DNA of 64,000 nucleotides from Siderastrea radians (lineage: Eukaryota; Cnidaria; Anthozoa; Scleractinia; Rhizangiidae), in contig OZ024889.1 in the NCBI GenBank assembly GCA_964017195.1, positions 63,003,858-63,067,857 on the forward strand, written 5' to 3'. A program made the position numbers and the translations under genes. How positions within the stretch are numbered: the first letter of the stretch is position 1; the number at the start of each line of letters is the position of its first letter. The notes below the pieces were generated by a model. That model saw nothing but the letters and a program-made list of their open reading frames with translations, was not told the origin of the DNA and ran no database searches. Positions 30,191 through 40,100 of this stretch are shown here, piece after piece.

Positions 30191-30564
30191 ATGGCAGATG
30201 ATGACCGTCAACCTCCGCAATCGTACGATACCGTGGCCCCTGCGGGGGTTGGGGCGTCCAGCAGCAATCAAATGTCCATAAGCGCCTTCCAAGATTTGTA
30301 TTTGTCGGGAGACCAAGGTCTTCTCGACGTCCTGCCTCCAATCTAGCCACCCCTCGAGGATCTTGGACGTCTGGGAGTCCACCCCCTCGTACCTTGCGTC
30401 AAGCAGATTTACAACGACGTTTACGGATGCTGTTACAAGATCAAGAACAATTAGCCCAAGGACGTGAAATTGCTAATGTCACCATGACCAATAGCATTGT
30501 GACCAGTTATAAACAGGGAGGAGCACCCAGCGTACAAACGTCTTCGTCCCGTGTTTCGCCGTGA
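30191..30564 (+). pseudogene. Small late protein with an internal frame break
   Basis: A frame from ATG 30191 runs 51 codons (Asp/Pro/Ser-rich) to a stop at 30344. A second open frame covers about 30320-30564 and is basic then Gln-rich (LRQADLQRRLRMLLQDQEQL), ending just before the next ATG. Together they look like one gene of about 120 residues, broken near 30300-30330. A short 16-codon frame at 30151 precedes it. No family recognised. Confidence 0.4.
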
Positions 30565-30566
30565 GG

Positions 30567-31232
30567 ATGAAAACCGTTGTGTCGTTATTGAATGGATCGA
30601 AACATCATGGTATTCCCTTCCCCCCGGAATTATTACAACGCATGGATTCCTTGTATGCCTTTTATCATCAACAATGGTGGTGTTATCTAAAAATGTTGAA
30701 TCATTACAAGTGTATCAATGCCTTGTTCAATGGCATGGCGTTACTCCTGATGGCTGCAGGCATGATTGCTGGGCCCCTTTTGGAAAACAGTACGTTGGTA
30801 GCCTGTTTGGCGGCCGTGGGGACCGTGGTCAAAGGATGGAATGATTTTAAACAATACCGATTTAAAGTGACCATGAGTCGATTTGCGTTTACCACGTATG
30901 CCAAAGCCTTGACCGAATTGAAAACCCATGTGCGGGGTGTTCCCTTGGAGGATCTGGAACGATTTTTAATCAAGATGCAAACCTTGGATGATACCATTGT
31001 GGATTTCACCCCTCCATTACCCAAACGATGTGTACAAGATTACCATGGTCATTTTGTGTACCAACCCTTGGAAGCCCTATGCTATGTGGACGGATGTCCT
31101 CGTCCCTTGAAACCCAAACACTATTGGATCAATAAAAAGCCCCTCCCTCCCAGTCCCACACTCTTAGAACCATGGCCGTCCAACGAAGACGACGACGACG
31201 CAGAAAAAGGAAACAAAGAGGAGGGGCTTTAA
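30567..31232 (+). CDS. Two-TM membrane protein (Polinton, SLATT-like)
   Basis: About 221 residues from ATG 30567. Two adjacent hydrophobic helices (ALFNGMALLLMAAGMIAGPLL and TLVACLAAVGTVVKGW, about residues 52-90) are followed by a basic amphipathic stretch with FKVTMSRFAFTTYAKALTEL. The layout of short N-terminus, hairpin of two TMs and charged helical tail resembles SLATT-type membrane proteins and a protein commonly present in animal Polintons. The tail ends in Asp/Glu/Lys-rich sequence. Possible pore-forming or scaffold role; function not known. Confidence 0.5.
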   Translation: MKTVVSLLNGSKHHGIPFPPELLQRMDSLYAFYHQQWWCYLKMLNHYKCINALFNGMALLLMAAGMIAGPLLENSTLVACLAAVGTVVKGWNDFKQYRFKVTMSRFAFTTYAKALTELKTHVRGVPLEDLERFLIKMQTLDDTIVDFTPPLPKRCVQDYHGHFVYQPLEALCYVDGCPRPLKPKHYWINKKPLPPSPTLLEPWPSNEDDDDAEKGNKEEGL

Positions 31233-31248
31233 TGCGTCGCAACCCCGT

Positions 31249-31509
31249 TTGGTGGATAAAATAGCGCATGGCATGAGTATGTTTCTATCAGGCCCAGCGC
31301 CCGGGTTTGGACTCGCTTTAGGCAAATTAGGCGGTCAAGCCTTGAAAGGCATTACCGATAATGTACAACATTACCGACGACAACGAGGTGGGGGTTGGTG
31401 GCAAGATTTGAAACGCAATACCCGTCAAGGCTATAAAGAGTCGCGAGACGTGATCAAACAAAACAAAGCCCTTCAACGTCTATTGACGAATCGTCCATGG
31501 TATCCTTGA
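31249..31509 (+). CDS. Small Gly/Arg protein, unknown function
   Basis: 86 residues. The N-terminal half is hydrophobic and Gly-rich (MFLSGPAPGFGLALGKLGGQ); then RRQRGGGWWQDL and a basic helical tail. It overlaps the start of the next small gene at 31497. The RQRGGG word is shared with other small proteins of the element and could be a protease site or DNA-binding patch. Confidence 0.45.
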   Translation: MVDKIAHGMSMFLSGPAPGFGLALGKLGGQALKGITDNVQHYRRQRGGGWWQDLKRNTRQGYKESRDVIKQNKALQRLLTNRPWYP

Positions 31510-31673
31510 GGAGAAGAAGACGACGACGTCGTCGTCGTCAACGAGGCGGTTTTTTAAATCTATTGGTCCCCGCCATGGCAGGATTAGGGAAAGCCGTGGC
31601 CTTGGAAACGGATAAACGTATAAAACGCACGATTCAAAAAGCCAACCAACGGTATCGTCGTCGTCACCGATAA
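31497..31673 (+). CDS. Arg-run core-like peptide
   Basis: 58 residues, too short for routine gene calling. It begins MVSL then ten Arg, QRGG, a hydrophobic segment (FLNLLVPAMAGLGKAVAL) and a basic tail. The same plan as the 63-residue protein at 26572, so they are likely paralogous or analogous DNA-binding core peptides. It overlaps the preceding gene by 13 bp. Confidence 0.5.
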   Translation: MVSLRRRRRRRRRRQRGGFLNLLVPAMAGLGKAVALETDKRIKRTIQKANQRYRRRHR

Positions 31674-31676
31674 AGG

Positions 31677-32002
31677 ATGCAACGTCTTCGACGTCAATTA
31701 CCGTTTTTACGGTCCATGTTACAAGAAGCCAATGGTTTGAAACGTCAAGAGTTGTTACAACATGCCAATGCCGATCAAATCAATGCTGTGAGTGAATTGG
31801 TCTTGAACTTCTTAAAAACAAGATTCCCGTCACCCCACCCATCCTAGCTAAACTTCAACCCTATAAAAAGGTGCTACGTGATTTGGGACGTCGTCAACAT
31901 TCCGTCAAAAAACGTCGTCAGTGGTTGGTCCAACAAAAAGGACGCGGATTGTTTCAAGGACTTCACGAGGTGTTATGTCAATGTGCTCCACCGACCCGTT
32001 AA
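31677..32002 (+). pseudogene. Conserved small Polinton protein, frameshifted
   Basis: ATG 31677 opens a frame (MQRLRRQLPFLRSML) that stops at 31845. From about 31802 a second frame runs to 32002 and supplies the expected continuation (KIPVTPPILAKLQPYKKVL, then VKKRRQWLVQQKG). The pattern of Leu/Asn helix, then L-x2-YKK and KKRR-x2-L-x-QQKG, is one I associate with a small late protein present in many animal Polintons; function unknown. One frameshift near 31800 breaks it. Confidence 0.5.
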
Positions 32003-32286
32003 CCCTGGCCACGTGGATCACTCTATTACAAGAGGCCAATCGGGCCACCGACAAGTGGAAAGACGAGTGTTCTTATTGGAAGCATAAATATCACCTGTTG
32101 TATCGAGAGTACCAACACATCTTAAAGGCCCGTCCAGGGGCGGGGAGAACACTTGACTGCGCCTGGGACTTTTTTTGTGGTCGCATGATCCACCGAAAAT
32201 TGACGTCACATCCGGTCAAAAACAGCCTATTTCTCCCGCGGGCGGGAAAATCAAAATTGACGGCGACAGTTTCGTTCAGCTGGTGA
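31975..32286 (+). CDS. Last small ORF of segment A, running into the terminal repeat
   Basis: 103 codons from ATG 31975. The first 55 residues are helical and charged (WITLLQEANRATDKWKDECS, then HLLYREYQHILK). The rest is read through the terminal repeat and is probably not native. It overlaps the end of the preceding gene. No family recognised. Confidence 0.35.
   Translation: MSMCSTDPLTLATWITLLQEANRATDKWKDECSYWKHKYHLLYREYQHILKARPGAGRTLDCAWDFFCGRMIHRKLTSHPVKNSLFLPRAGKSKLTATVSFSW
32140..32232 (-). repeat. Terminal inverted repeat, right end of Polinton segment A
   Basis: On the minus strand ACCGGATGTGACGTCA then TTTTCGGTGGATCAT matches 50537-50565 with one or two differences, and the flanking C-rich stretch (CCCCGCCCCTGGACGGGCC) matches CCCCCCCTGGGCCCG at 50598-50612 more loosely. 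No capsid-type gene lies beyond it. It contains a CRE palindrome TGACGTCA at 32201-32208 next to an ETS-like CCGGATG. Confidence 0.65.
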
Positions 32287-32498
32287 GTAAAATGGCAATA
32301 TTTTTTCCTCGGCGATGAATTTTCCTGTTATTTTTTCGTGACAATGAAATGAGATATGTACTCTTTCCGTTCATTTGATTAGTTAAGAGAATATTCTTAA
32401 TAATGGTTGGTAAATGCGTTGTTTTCGAGCGTTCTTTTGTATAAAAAATGTCGGCTTTCTCTCCCAAGAATTTCACAGGATTCGGAAAATCTGTCAAA

Positions 32499-32512
32499 AT
32501 GACGACTTCAAG
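32499..32512 (+). other. Possible first coding exon of the giant transposon gene
   Basis: ATGACGACTTCAAG is followed by GTGAGT, a consensus 5' splice site. Joined to the acceptor TTTAG at 34055 it continues in frame with the long reading frame. This would start the protein about 20 codons before ATG 34114. Another GTGAGT donor lies at 32283. Confidence 0.3.
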
Positions 32513-33023
32513 GTGAGTAATTCTTTATTTAAATAGCCTATGTTGTAGAAAAAGACTCCTGTTATCAGAACATCACAAAGACAGCGTTTCTAACGAGTGG
32601 GAACCCCATTAACACTCTTCGTTTTTTAGGCAGACTGTTCAAAAAACCAACCAGTATTAAGCAAACCTTCTTTACCGTTTATTAAACTTCACCTCACAGA
32701 ATCTGAAGAATACTGTATGTGGTGCGTTGTCATTGTTGACCGCCTAGAATTATCACTGTTTAGAAAGTTAAAAAAGTGTAAGTGACTAACAGTGACTGTT
32801 TTTTAACAATATAACTTTTCAAGAACAATGCTAATTTTTTCTTTAAGAAAATTACCCTTTTAATCAATGTTCAGAATACAATAACAATCCAATGTTCCAC
32901 TGTATTTTTGTTGTATCACAAATGTACCTGACACTGGCACTTGTATTGGTTATAAGTTGTTGTACTAGAAAGTTTGTAATGTAGATTGTCAGTTGGTGTT
33001 ATCAAAATCAGGTGTTTAAATAA

Positions 33024-33459
33024 TGTACAAGTCAAATCTTCAACACCCCCCCCGGGCATTTAAACTTCTGAAGATTGCTTCTTCAAATCCCCTCCCTTAA
33101 GGGCAAAAAATGCTGTTCAAATGCCCCACCAATTGGAACTGAATACCTCTCCTCAAAGGCAAATTTCTTCTTCAATGAAACACTGTTTACGCTTTTCAGA
33201 GAGAGATATGGCGTAATGACACCTTTACCCTTCTTTTAAAGACCTTTTTGAAGAGTTATTCTCTAACAAAGGGGAAATTCTATCTTGTAAATCCCTCAAA
33301 CCCCGCAAAAACCAAAAAAACTCACAGGCTAATATTACACTAGAACAAGAGCTAAATCCAGTTCAAACTCCCCACTCATTTAAATTCTCCCCTCCCCGGG
33401 CACGATGCATAGTCAAATGCCCGGGGGGGGGATTTTGAAGCTTCAATTTGATCGGTACA
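33024..33459. mobile_element. MITE, copy of the 61-kb element
   Basis: Ends TGTAC-AGTCAAAT-CTTCAAC and its inverse GAAGCTTCAATTTGATCGGTACA; the interior matches 61064-61551 along its length (ATGCCCCACCAATTGG; AGAGAGATATGGCGTAA). Flanks TAA and TGA suggest a 3-bp target duplication as in Harbinger elements. The 3' part plus right flank (about 33330-33550) is duplicated directly at 33565-33795. Confidence 0.6.
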
Positions 33460-33891
33460 TGATCCTGTACAAAGTTAGCCTGTATGCAAGCTATTCATTT
33501 CAGAATTGAAGAGGCTATGGGCAAAGAGTAAACTGAGGTTTGAATGACAATGACAATGAATGACACTAATATTACACTAGGACAAGAGCTAACTCAAGTT
33601 CAAACTCCCCACTCTTCCAAGACAACATTTAAATTCTCCCCTCCCTGGGCACGATGCATAGTCAAATGCCCGGGAGGGGGGGATTTTGAAGCTTCAATTT
33701 GATTGGTACATAATCCTGTACAAAGTTAGCCTGTAGGCAAGCTATTCATTTCAGAATTGAAGAGGCTATGGGCAAAGAGTAAACTGGCTGAGGTGTGAAT
33801 GACAATGACTCTTGTGATATCCAAATGGAGAGCTAGCTTGTTCACAAGCTAAGAGAAGTATACTTTGTAATGTAGGCCTCTTCATTTAAGA

Positions 33892-33893
33892 TC

Positions 33894-33925
<32 letters not shown>

Positions 33926-33932
33926 TTATTGT
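33892..33932. repeat. (TTA)n microsatellite
   Basis: About thirteen ATT/TTA units just upstream of the giant gene. Confidence 0.9.
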
Positions 33933-34113
33933 ACCAATTATAGGAAATGTCGAGACATCCCTTGGTCAAGGTCCACTATTCTCTTTTTTTTTATGACCCT
34001 CACTTTTGCCCCACCCACACCCTTTTGGTATTTACCCATCTCTTAAAAAATTTAGTGTCAGAGAGCAGGAACAACCATTGGTACCGAAGTTCAGAAGAAG
34101 CAAGTTGGCAGAA

Positions 34114-37100
34114 ATGGAAGATATTAACAACAGTTTGGAGCCAGGAAAAAAAGTTATCCTCATAGGAGACTCCATAATAAGGAATACGGAAAGGTTTGGT
34201 AAAGACTATGACAAATACTTTCCCACTTCCACGGTGGTCAATGCCGGCATTGCTGGAGACACCGTGGAAGCAATTCTTTATCGTGTCCAAAACATGAATT
34301 TCCCCTCTTCAATTAGACATATTTCTATTCTTTGTGGAACTAATAACCTGGCCTCAACTTCACCCTCTACCATTTCTGTGACTGTTATTGAAATTATATC
34401 TGTTATTTTTGCCAAGTGCCCAAGTGCATTCATTCATATTTTTCCTATTTTACCACGATTTGATCAGTATCACCAACTAGTACAAGTTACTAACTCTCAT
34501 ATTCATTTTCAGGTGCAAGACTGTTTTTCGGACAACATATTTTTTCACGATCTTCCACCATCCCTGTACAACAAGAATGTTTACAGGGATGATAGAATCC
34601 ATCTGACCAACAAGGGCAATGACATTTTGGTCAGATGGATTCACTACTCCATGAACTGGGATCACACTCACACAGAACCCTCCTCCTTTCATCCTGCTCC
34701 TTCACCTTGCCTTTCCACCTCTGCTGCTGACTGGCCTCCCTTGCCATCACCCAGTCCTAAGGTCAGTCCTCCTCGAGCATGCCCTCCCAAGTTCCGCTCA
34801 ACACCCTATCTTACCCAAACAAGAACAAAATCAAGCCCTAACCAACCCAGTCCTCACCATGCTCAAAAGCCTAGCCGTCCCCAACATGCTCCAGAGCCCT
34901 GCCCTCCCCAACATACTCCAAAGGCTAGGCCCAGCTCTTCCCAACATATTCCAAAGGCTAATCCCTGCCCTGCCCAACATGCCTCACAGCCCAGTCCTCC
35001 CCAATATACTCCAAAGACTAAGCCCTGCCCTCCCCAACATACTCCAAAGGCTAGGCCCAGCTCTTCCCAACATACTCCAAAGGCTAATCCCTGCCCTGCC
35101 CAACATGCCTCACAGCCCAGTCCTCCCCAATATACTCCAAAGACTAAGCCCTGCCCTCCCCAACATACTCCAAAGGCTAGGCCCAGCTCTTCCCAACATA
35201 CTCCAAAGGCTAATCCCTGCCCTGCCCAACATGCCTCACAGCCCAGTCCTCCCCAATATACTCCAAAGACTAAGCCCTGCCCTCCCCAACATACTCCAAA
35301 GGCTAAGTCTAGTCCTCCCCAACATACTCCAAAGGCTATGCCCAGCCCTTCCCAACATACTCCAAAGGCTATGCTCAGCCCTCCCCTACATAATTCAAAC
35401 CCTTACCCTCCCCAGAACACTACAAATCCAAACCCTTCTCAACAAACCCCAAAGCCCAGCCCTCTGCAACACAGTCCACGACATGGGTCTCCAAAACCTA
35501 GCCCTTTCCAACAAACCCAGAAACCCAGCCCTCTTATCCAAACTCCCATGCCAAGGCCCCCCAAACAAACTCAGAGACCCAACCCTACTCAACAAACTGT
35601 AAAACCTAGTCCTCCCCAAGCGAGCCCTCCTCAACAAGCTTGGAAACACAGCCCTCCTAAAGAAACACTCAAGCCTAGCCCACTCAAACAAACTGAGAAA
35701 CCCAGCCCTCCTAAACAAACTGAAAAACCCAGCCCTCCTAAACAAACTGAAAAACCCAGCCCTCCTAAACAAACTGAAAAACCCAGCCCTCCTAAACAAA
35801 CTGAGAAACCAAGCCCTCTTAAACAAACTGAGGACCCCACCCCTCCTAAACAAACTGATGACCCAACCCCTCCTAAACAAACTGAGGACCTCAGCCCTCC
35901 TGAACCCAGTTCAAAATCTAACTTTACCAGAGCAAGCAAACAACCAACAATTCTACACTTCTTTTCGATATACTTGCTGACATGTCTTCCCTTTTTGATT
36001 TTGTTTGTTTTGGCACAATCTAACGTTCATTTTCTTGCAATGGTTTTGCCATTTCCTGTCATTGTTATTATGGCTTTATTTTCCATACTCTTTATTGACA
36101 GTTTGTACACAGGTAACTATAGACAAAATTGCCCTCATAAAAGCAACATGAAAACAAATGGTAGTTCAAATGAGCAAATTGAACAGGATAAACTAACACA
36201 AGATAATGCTCATGTAAAAATGCAAGACAATATGCATAATTCAAATGAGACAGTACAACCAGGTGAGCAAATATCAGCAGACACATGCTCATCCATCCTT
36301 GTTCTCATCAAGACAATTCTTTGTGTTTTTCTCCTTTATGAGTGTCACTTTGATTTCATTTATCATTTACCGATCACAACCTGTTCACTGAGAATATTCC
36401 TTGCAGTTTTCCTTCGTGTGCAATTTTCATTAATCATAATTTCAATGTACGTGCTCCCTGGAAAAATTGTTTGTTCCCTTGTTACAATCTGTGAAAGTGT
36501 AAACAGTGAAACTGATTCCTCTTCCAAATGTATTCAACTAGATTCAGTTTGTAATGTCTTCCATATTATGCGTTTTCAAACAAGAAAACATAAAAAACAG
36601 CGGCTAGTTTTAAGAAAAAATTGGAAGAGTCTTTTAAACAGAATCACAAATTTTCAAAAGAGACTTACCAAGCGTTTGTACGCCGAGAAAAATCTGCAGG
36701 AACAAAACAGTCAATCACAAAAATTCAAAAACAAGTCACAAGTCTCTGCATTAACAGAAATTTTCACAAGTCATCTCCTCTTTGGCCTCTCGGTTTTATT
36801 TTTACCTGGCTTAATTGTTATTATCTTTGTTATTCCAAAAATACAGACATTCTCTAAATTCTTGCACAACCTGCCACATAGTGATTGGTTAGAAAAAGTG
36901 ACAATGTGTTATTCATATCTTTTTAGCAAACTTCAGTACTTATTCATATCTGCTGTAATTTTTGGTAATATGGCAATGAGCAGTTTTTTCACTGCATTTT
37001 TGCTGGAAAACTTTCCCATTTCGACTTATGCCTACTTAATTTCAGGATCACCCGTTGTACGTAATATCTTACAGCTCAGTAGCTTTTCAAGTTTTGTTTT

Positions 37101-40100
37101 CTTATATTTAATTCTATTATATGTTGGGGAATATGGAATATTTCTCTTAGTATCTTGTTTTGGGGTTTTGTTTGTTAAGCTTACAGGTGAATCTCTAACA
37201 GTCTCAAACCTTTGGTCAGGTGGTACTTTATTAGGTATTTTTTCAACCTTTGAAAACATTTTAATTGATTTGCTGAACATACATTTGTCTCTTCCGGGAA
37301 ATTTATTGTGCTTTGTGCCACCATTTAAAACAGTGATAAGTCAGATTTTTGTCAAAGACTGGCATGGAAAAACCCACACATTCCAACTACCTCAAACTGC
37401 CACTGTGTCAGATCTTGTAAAACAAATATCGGTTAAATTTAAACTTTCTCAACGTGATTATTGGCTGAGTGGTCCAGGGGGGAAAAAAATGGAAAAGGAT
37501 GAAAAACTTTTGAATCTAACCACAATACACATCAGAGGCAGGCTTAATGGTGGGACAAACATATGCTGTATTAAAGGGTGTACAGAGGTGGCATCAAAAA
37601 GAAAAATTACATGTCTTTCAGGGGTGTATGAATTAAAAGTACCACCTGATATGCTCCAACAAGAAAATGATCTGAACAGCACCCTCTACATCTGCAACCA
37701 CCACTATTATTTTCAAACAAAGCGTGGGCATAAGCCAAGAAAATTATATTCAAGTGTAAAATATGCGAAAAAAAATTTTTTTAGTGAAAAATCCAAAACT
37801 TCAGACTCACTGTCTCCTCTTGGTGTAAAAACATGTACATTTTGCAAGAAAGGCATTGCTGTCACATCCACAACTCCCTGTTTGCAACACATTATCACTC
37901 TTTCTTCCAAAAAATACATGTGTGCAGGCAACTGCTTGGATGAGCTAAGAAAAGGCAAAATCCAAGAAATTAATAGTGGGATTTATGACTGTATATCTGA
38001 CAGAGGTAATGAACTGCAATTGGAGGAATGTGATTTAGATGTATTAAGCTACCTATGTACTGAATGCTGTTCGATTTCCTTATTATCAATTAAAGCAGAA
38101 AAGGCAATAAATGATTCAGGCTCTGCGAGTAAACCAGAAAATGTTAGCACAGAAAAGACAGCTCAAATAGGAAATATAACATTTCCATTTTCCAAAGCAC
38201 TTGTTGATTTGATCCACAACAGCAACAGAAAAATCAATAATTATGAAGCAATTTTAGATATGTTCCTTTCATTGTCTAAAGTAGATTTCGTTCCCTGGAC
38301 TGTTAATCTGCAGCATGGTCAAACTGGGGTCATGCTTCATTTTATGCTTAACAAAACTGCAGAGACCTTGGCTACAAAAATGTTAACAATATTCTGCCCA
38401 TTTTTATTTGGTGCACCCTACCAGATTTCCTTTTCAGTATATGCACTTGGTAAACAAGTTGACAGTGGCTTTCTTCCTGACAACTGGTTTGAAAATAAAA
38501 TGCAAGCAAGACACACCATAAGTGTTCTCCTACAAACCTTTTTTTCAATACCACTTTGTCTTGGCATTTATGGTGAAAGGTTCCTCAATGCTATAAACAT
38601 TCGCCAACCAACAGATAGTGATACCGGTAAGTCTTATGAAGTTGACTATAAATTTCTGCTCGTAAACTGTTATGGAAAAACTATAGGCCAAACAATACGA
38701 AGCGTTAACAGTGACCTACCATGTCAAAGGCTAGTGCTGCAATCTCAAGGGGAAAGGTGTCAAAACTGCAACATCTTGTTGAAAAATACCAACATATTTC
38801 ATGAGAACCGAACATCATCTAATAGATGCAGTTCAGACTCACGCACCGCTATATCTAAACTTAGTTACGAGGAACTAGTTGAAAGATACAAAAATTTAAG
38901 AAAAACCTGTGACTACTGGAAAAAAAGAACTAGGTCTTATATGAAAAAAAAGAAACTTATGCACCCACTCAATTTTAATATCACTTCAATACATCTTGGC
39001 ATGCTTATAGACATGGCTGTCGAAAAGAACCTATTACATCAAAATTCCATTTTGTATCTGTTGTTGATGGACACAGTTATAGGATTGCAAAAGCAAGACA
39101 AGGAGTTCAAAAAGAGTAATGGCAAATTGACCAAAAGCCAAAAAAAGCAAAGAGCCAAAGGAATGAGGTACCATCCCTTAGTTATTAAGTGGTGCTGTTC
39201 TTTAGCCAGCAAATGTCAGGAAAAAGGTTACGAAAGTATGCGGAACATACTCCCACTGCCCCACTGGCAAACAATTAAGCAATACAGACAGACAAGCTGT
39301 TCCTCAGAGCCAATGAACCAAGAAAATCTCAGGAGAATGGTTCAAGAGATGGAACGGAGAAACTGCAAAGGAATAGGAGGAATCCATTGGGATGAGATGA
39401 TAATTCAAGAGGGAATTGTCGTTTGCAAAAGAACGGGAGAGCTTGTCGGTTTTGAGAATTTTGACATTCGTCCTGAATTCACTGATGATTTTAATCGTAT
39501 GCAAAATGAAAATTGTGAAAGTGACATTTGTGACAGTGACTCTTCAGACTCTGAGTCAAGTGAGAGTTCTTCAAGCTCATCATCAGCTGAGAACGATTCA
39601 AACGAATATCCAAAAAGTAAGAATCAGTTTAGAGCAAAAATGATATGCCAATTTTTTTTCTCATCTATCGAAGGTGACTTTTCTTGGCCCGTTGCTAGTT
39701 TTCCAGTGCGAAGAATGAAGAGCGAAAACCTCAGAGAGTTAGTTTGGAAAGTAATTGAAGTACTATCAAAGACAACTATTTATAAGAATAAAAATATTCA
39801 AGTACTGTATGGCGTTTGTGATGGTTCCTCCTACTCTCATGCATTTTTCCGCAAATCAAATGTTCAAAACTGGGTGTGTTTTAACCCATATAACAACAAT
39901 GTACCTATTTGGTGGCTCTCAGATTATCCTCATTTGATAAAAAAACTAAGAAATTTCATAGTTAATCCTGACAGGAATATGGAATGGGCAGAGCAAAAAT
40001 TAAAAGCTGAACACCTAATAGACGTTGTTGAAAGAAAGCAAACAAAACTTCGATGGAAACATATCAAATTGAGTGCAAGAACAAAAATGTCAGTAAAACG

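Noticed and set aside
34006..34113. Start of the giant protein at 34006
   Set aside because: That start is a TTG and the next codons run through a pyrimidine-rich splice acceptor; the first ATG is 34114, or an upstream exon is used.
34859..35602. 247-codon frame rich in Leu, Pro, Asn inside the giant gene
   Set aside because: Shadow of the proline-rich tandem repeats in the +2 frame; the repeat unit is a multiple of three, so all frames stay open.
35395..35939. Minus-strand frames rich in Gly, Leu, Phe
   Set aside because: Antisense shadow of the 27-bp KQTEKPSPP repeats.
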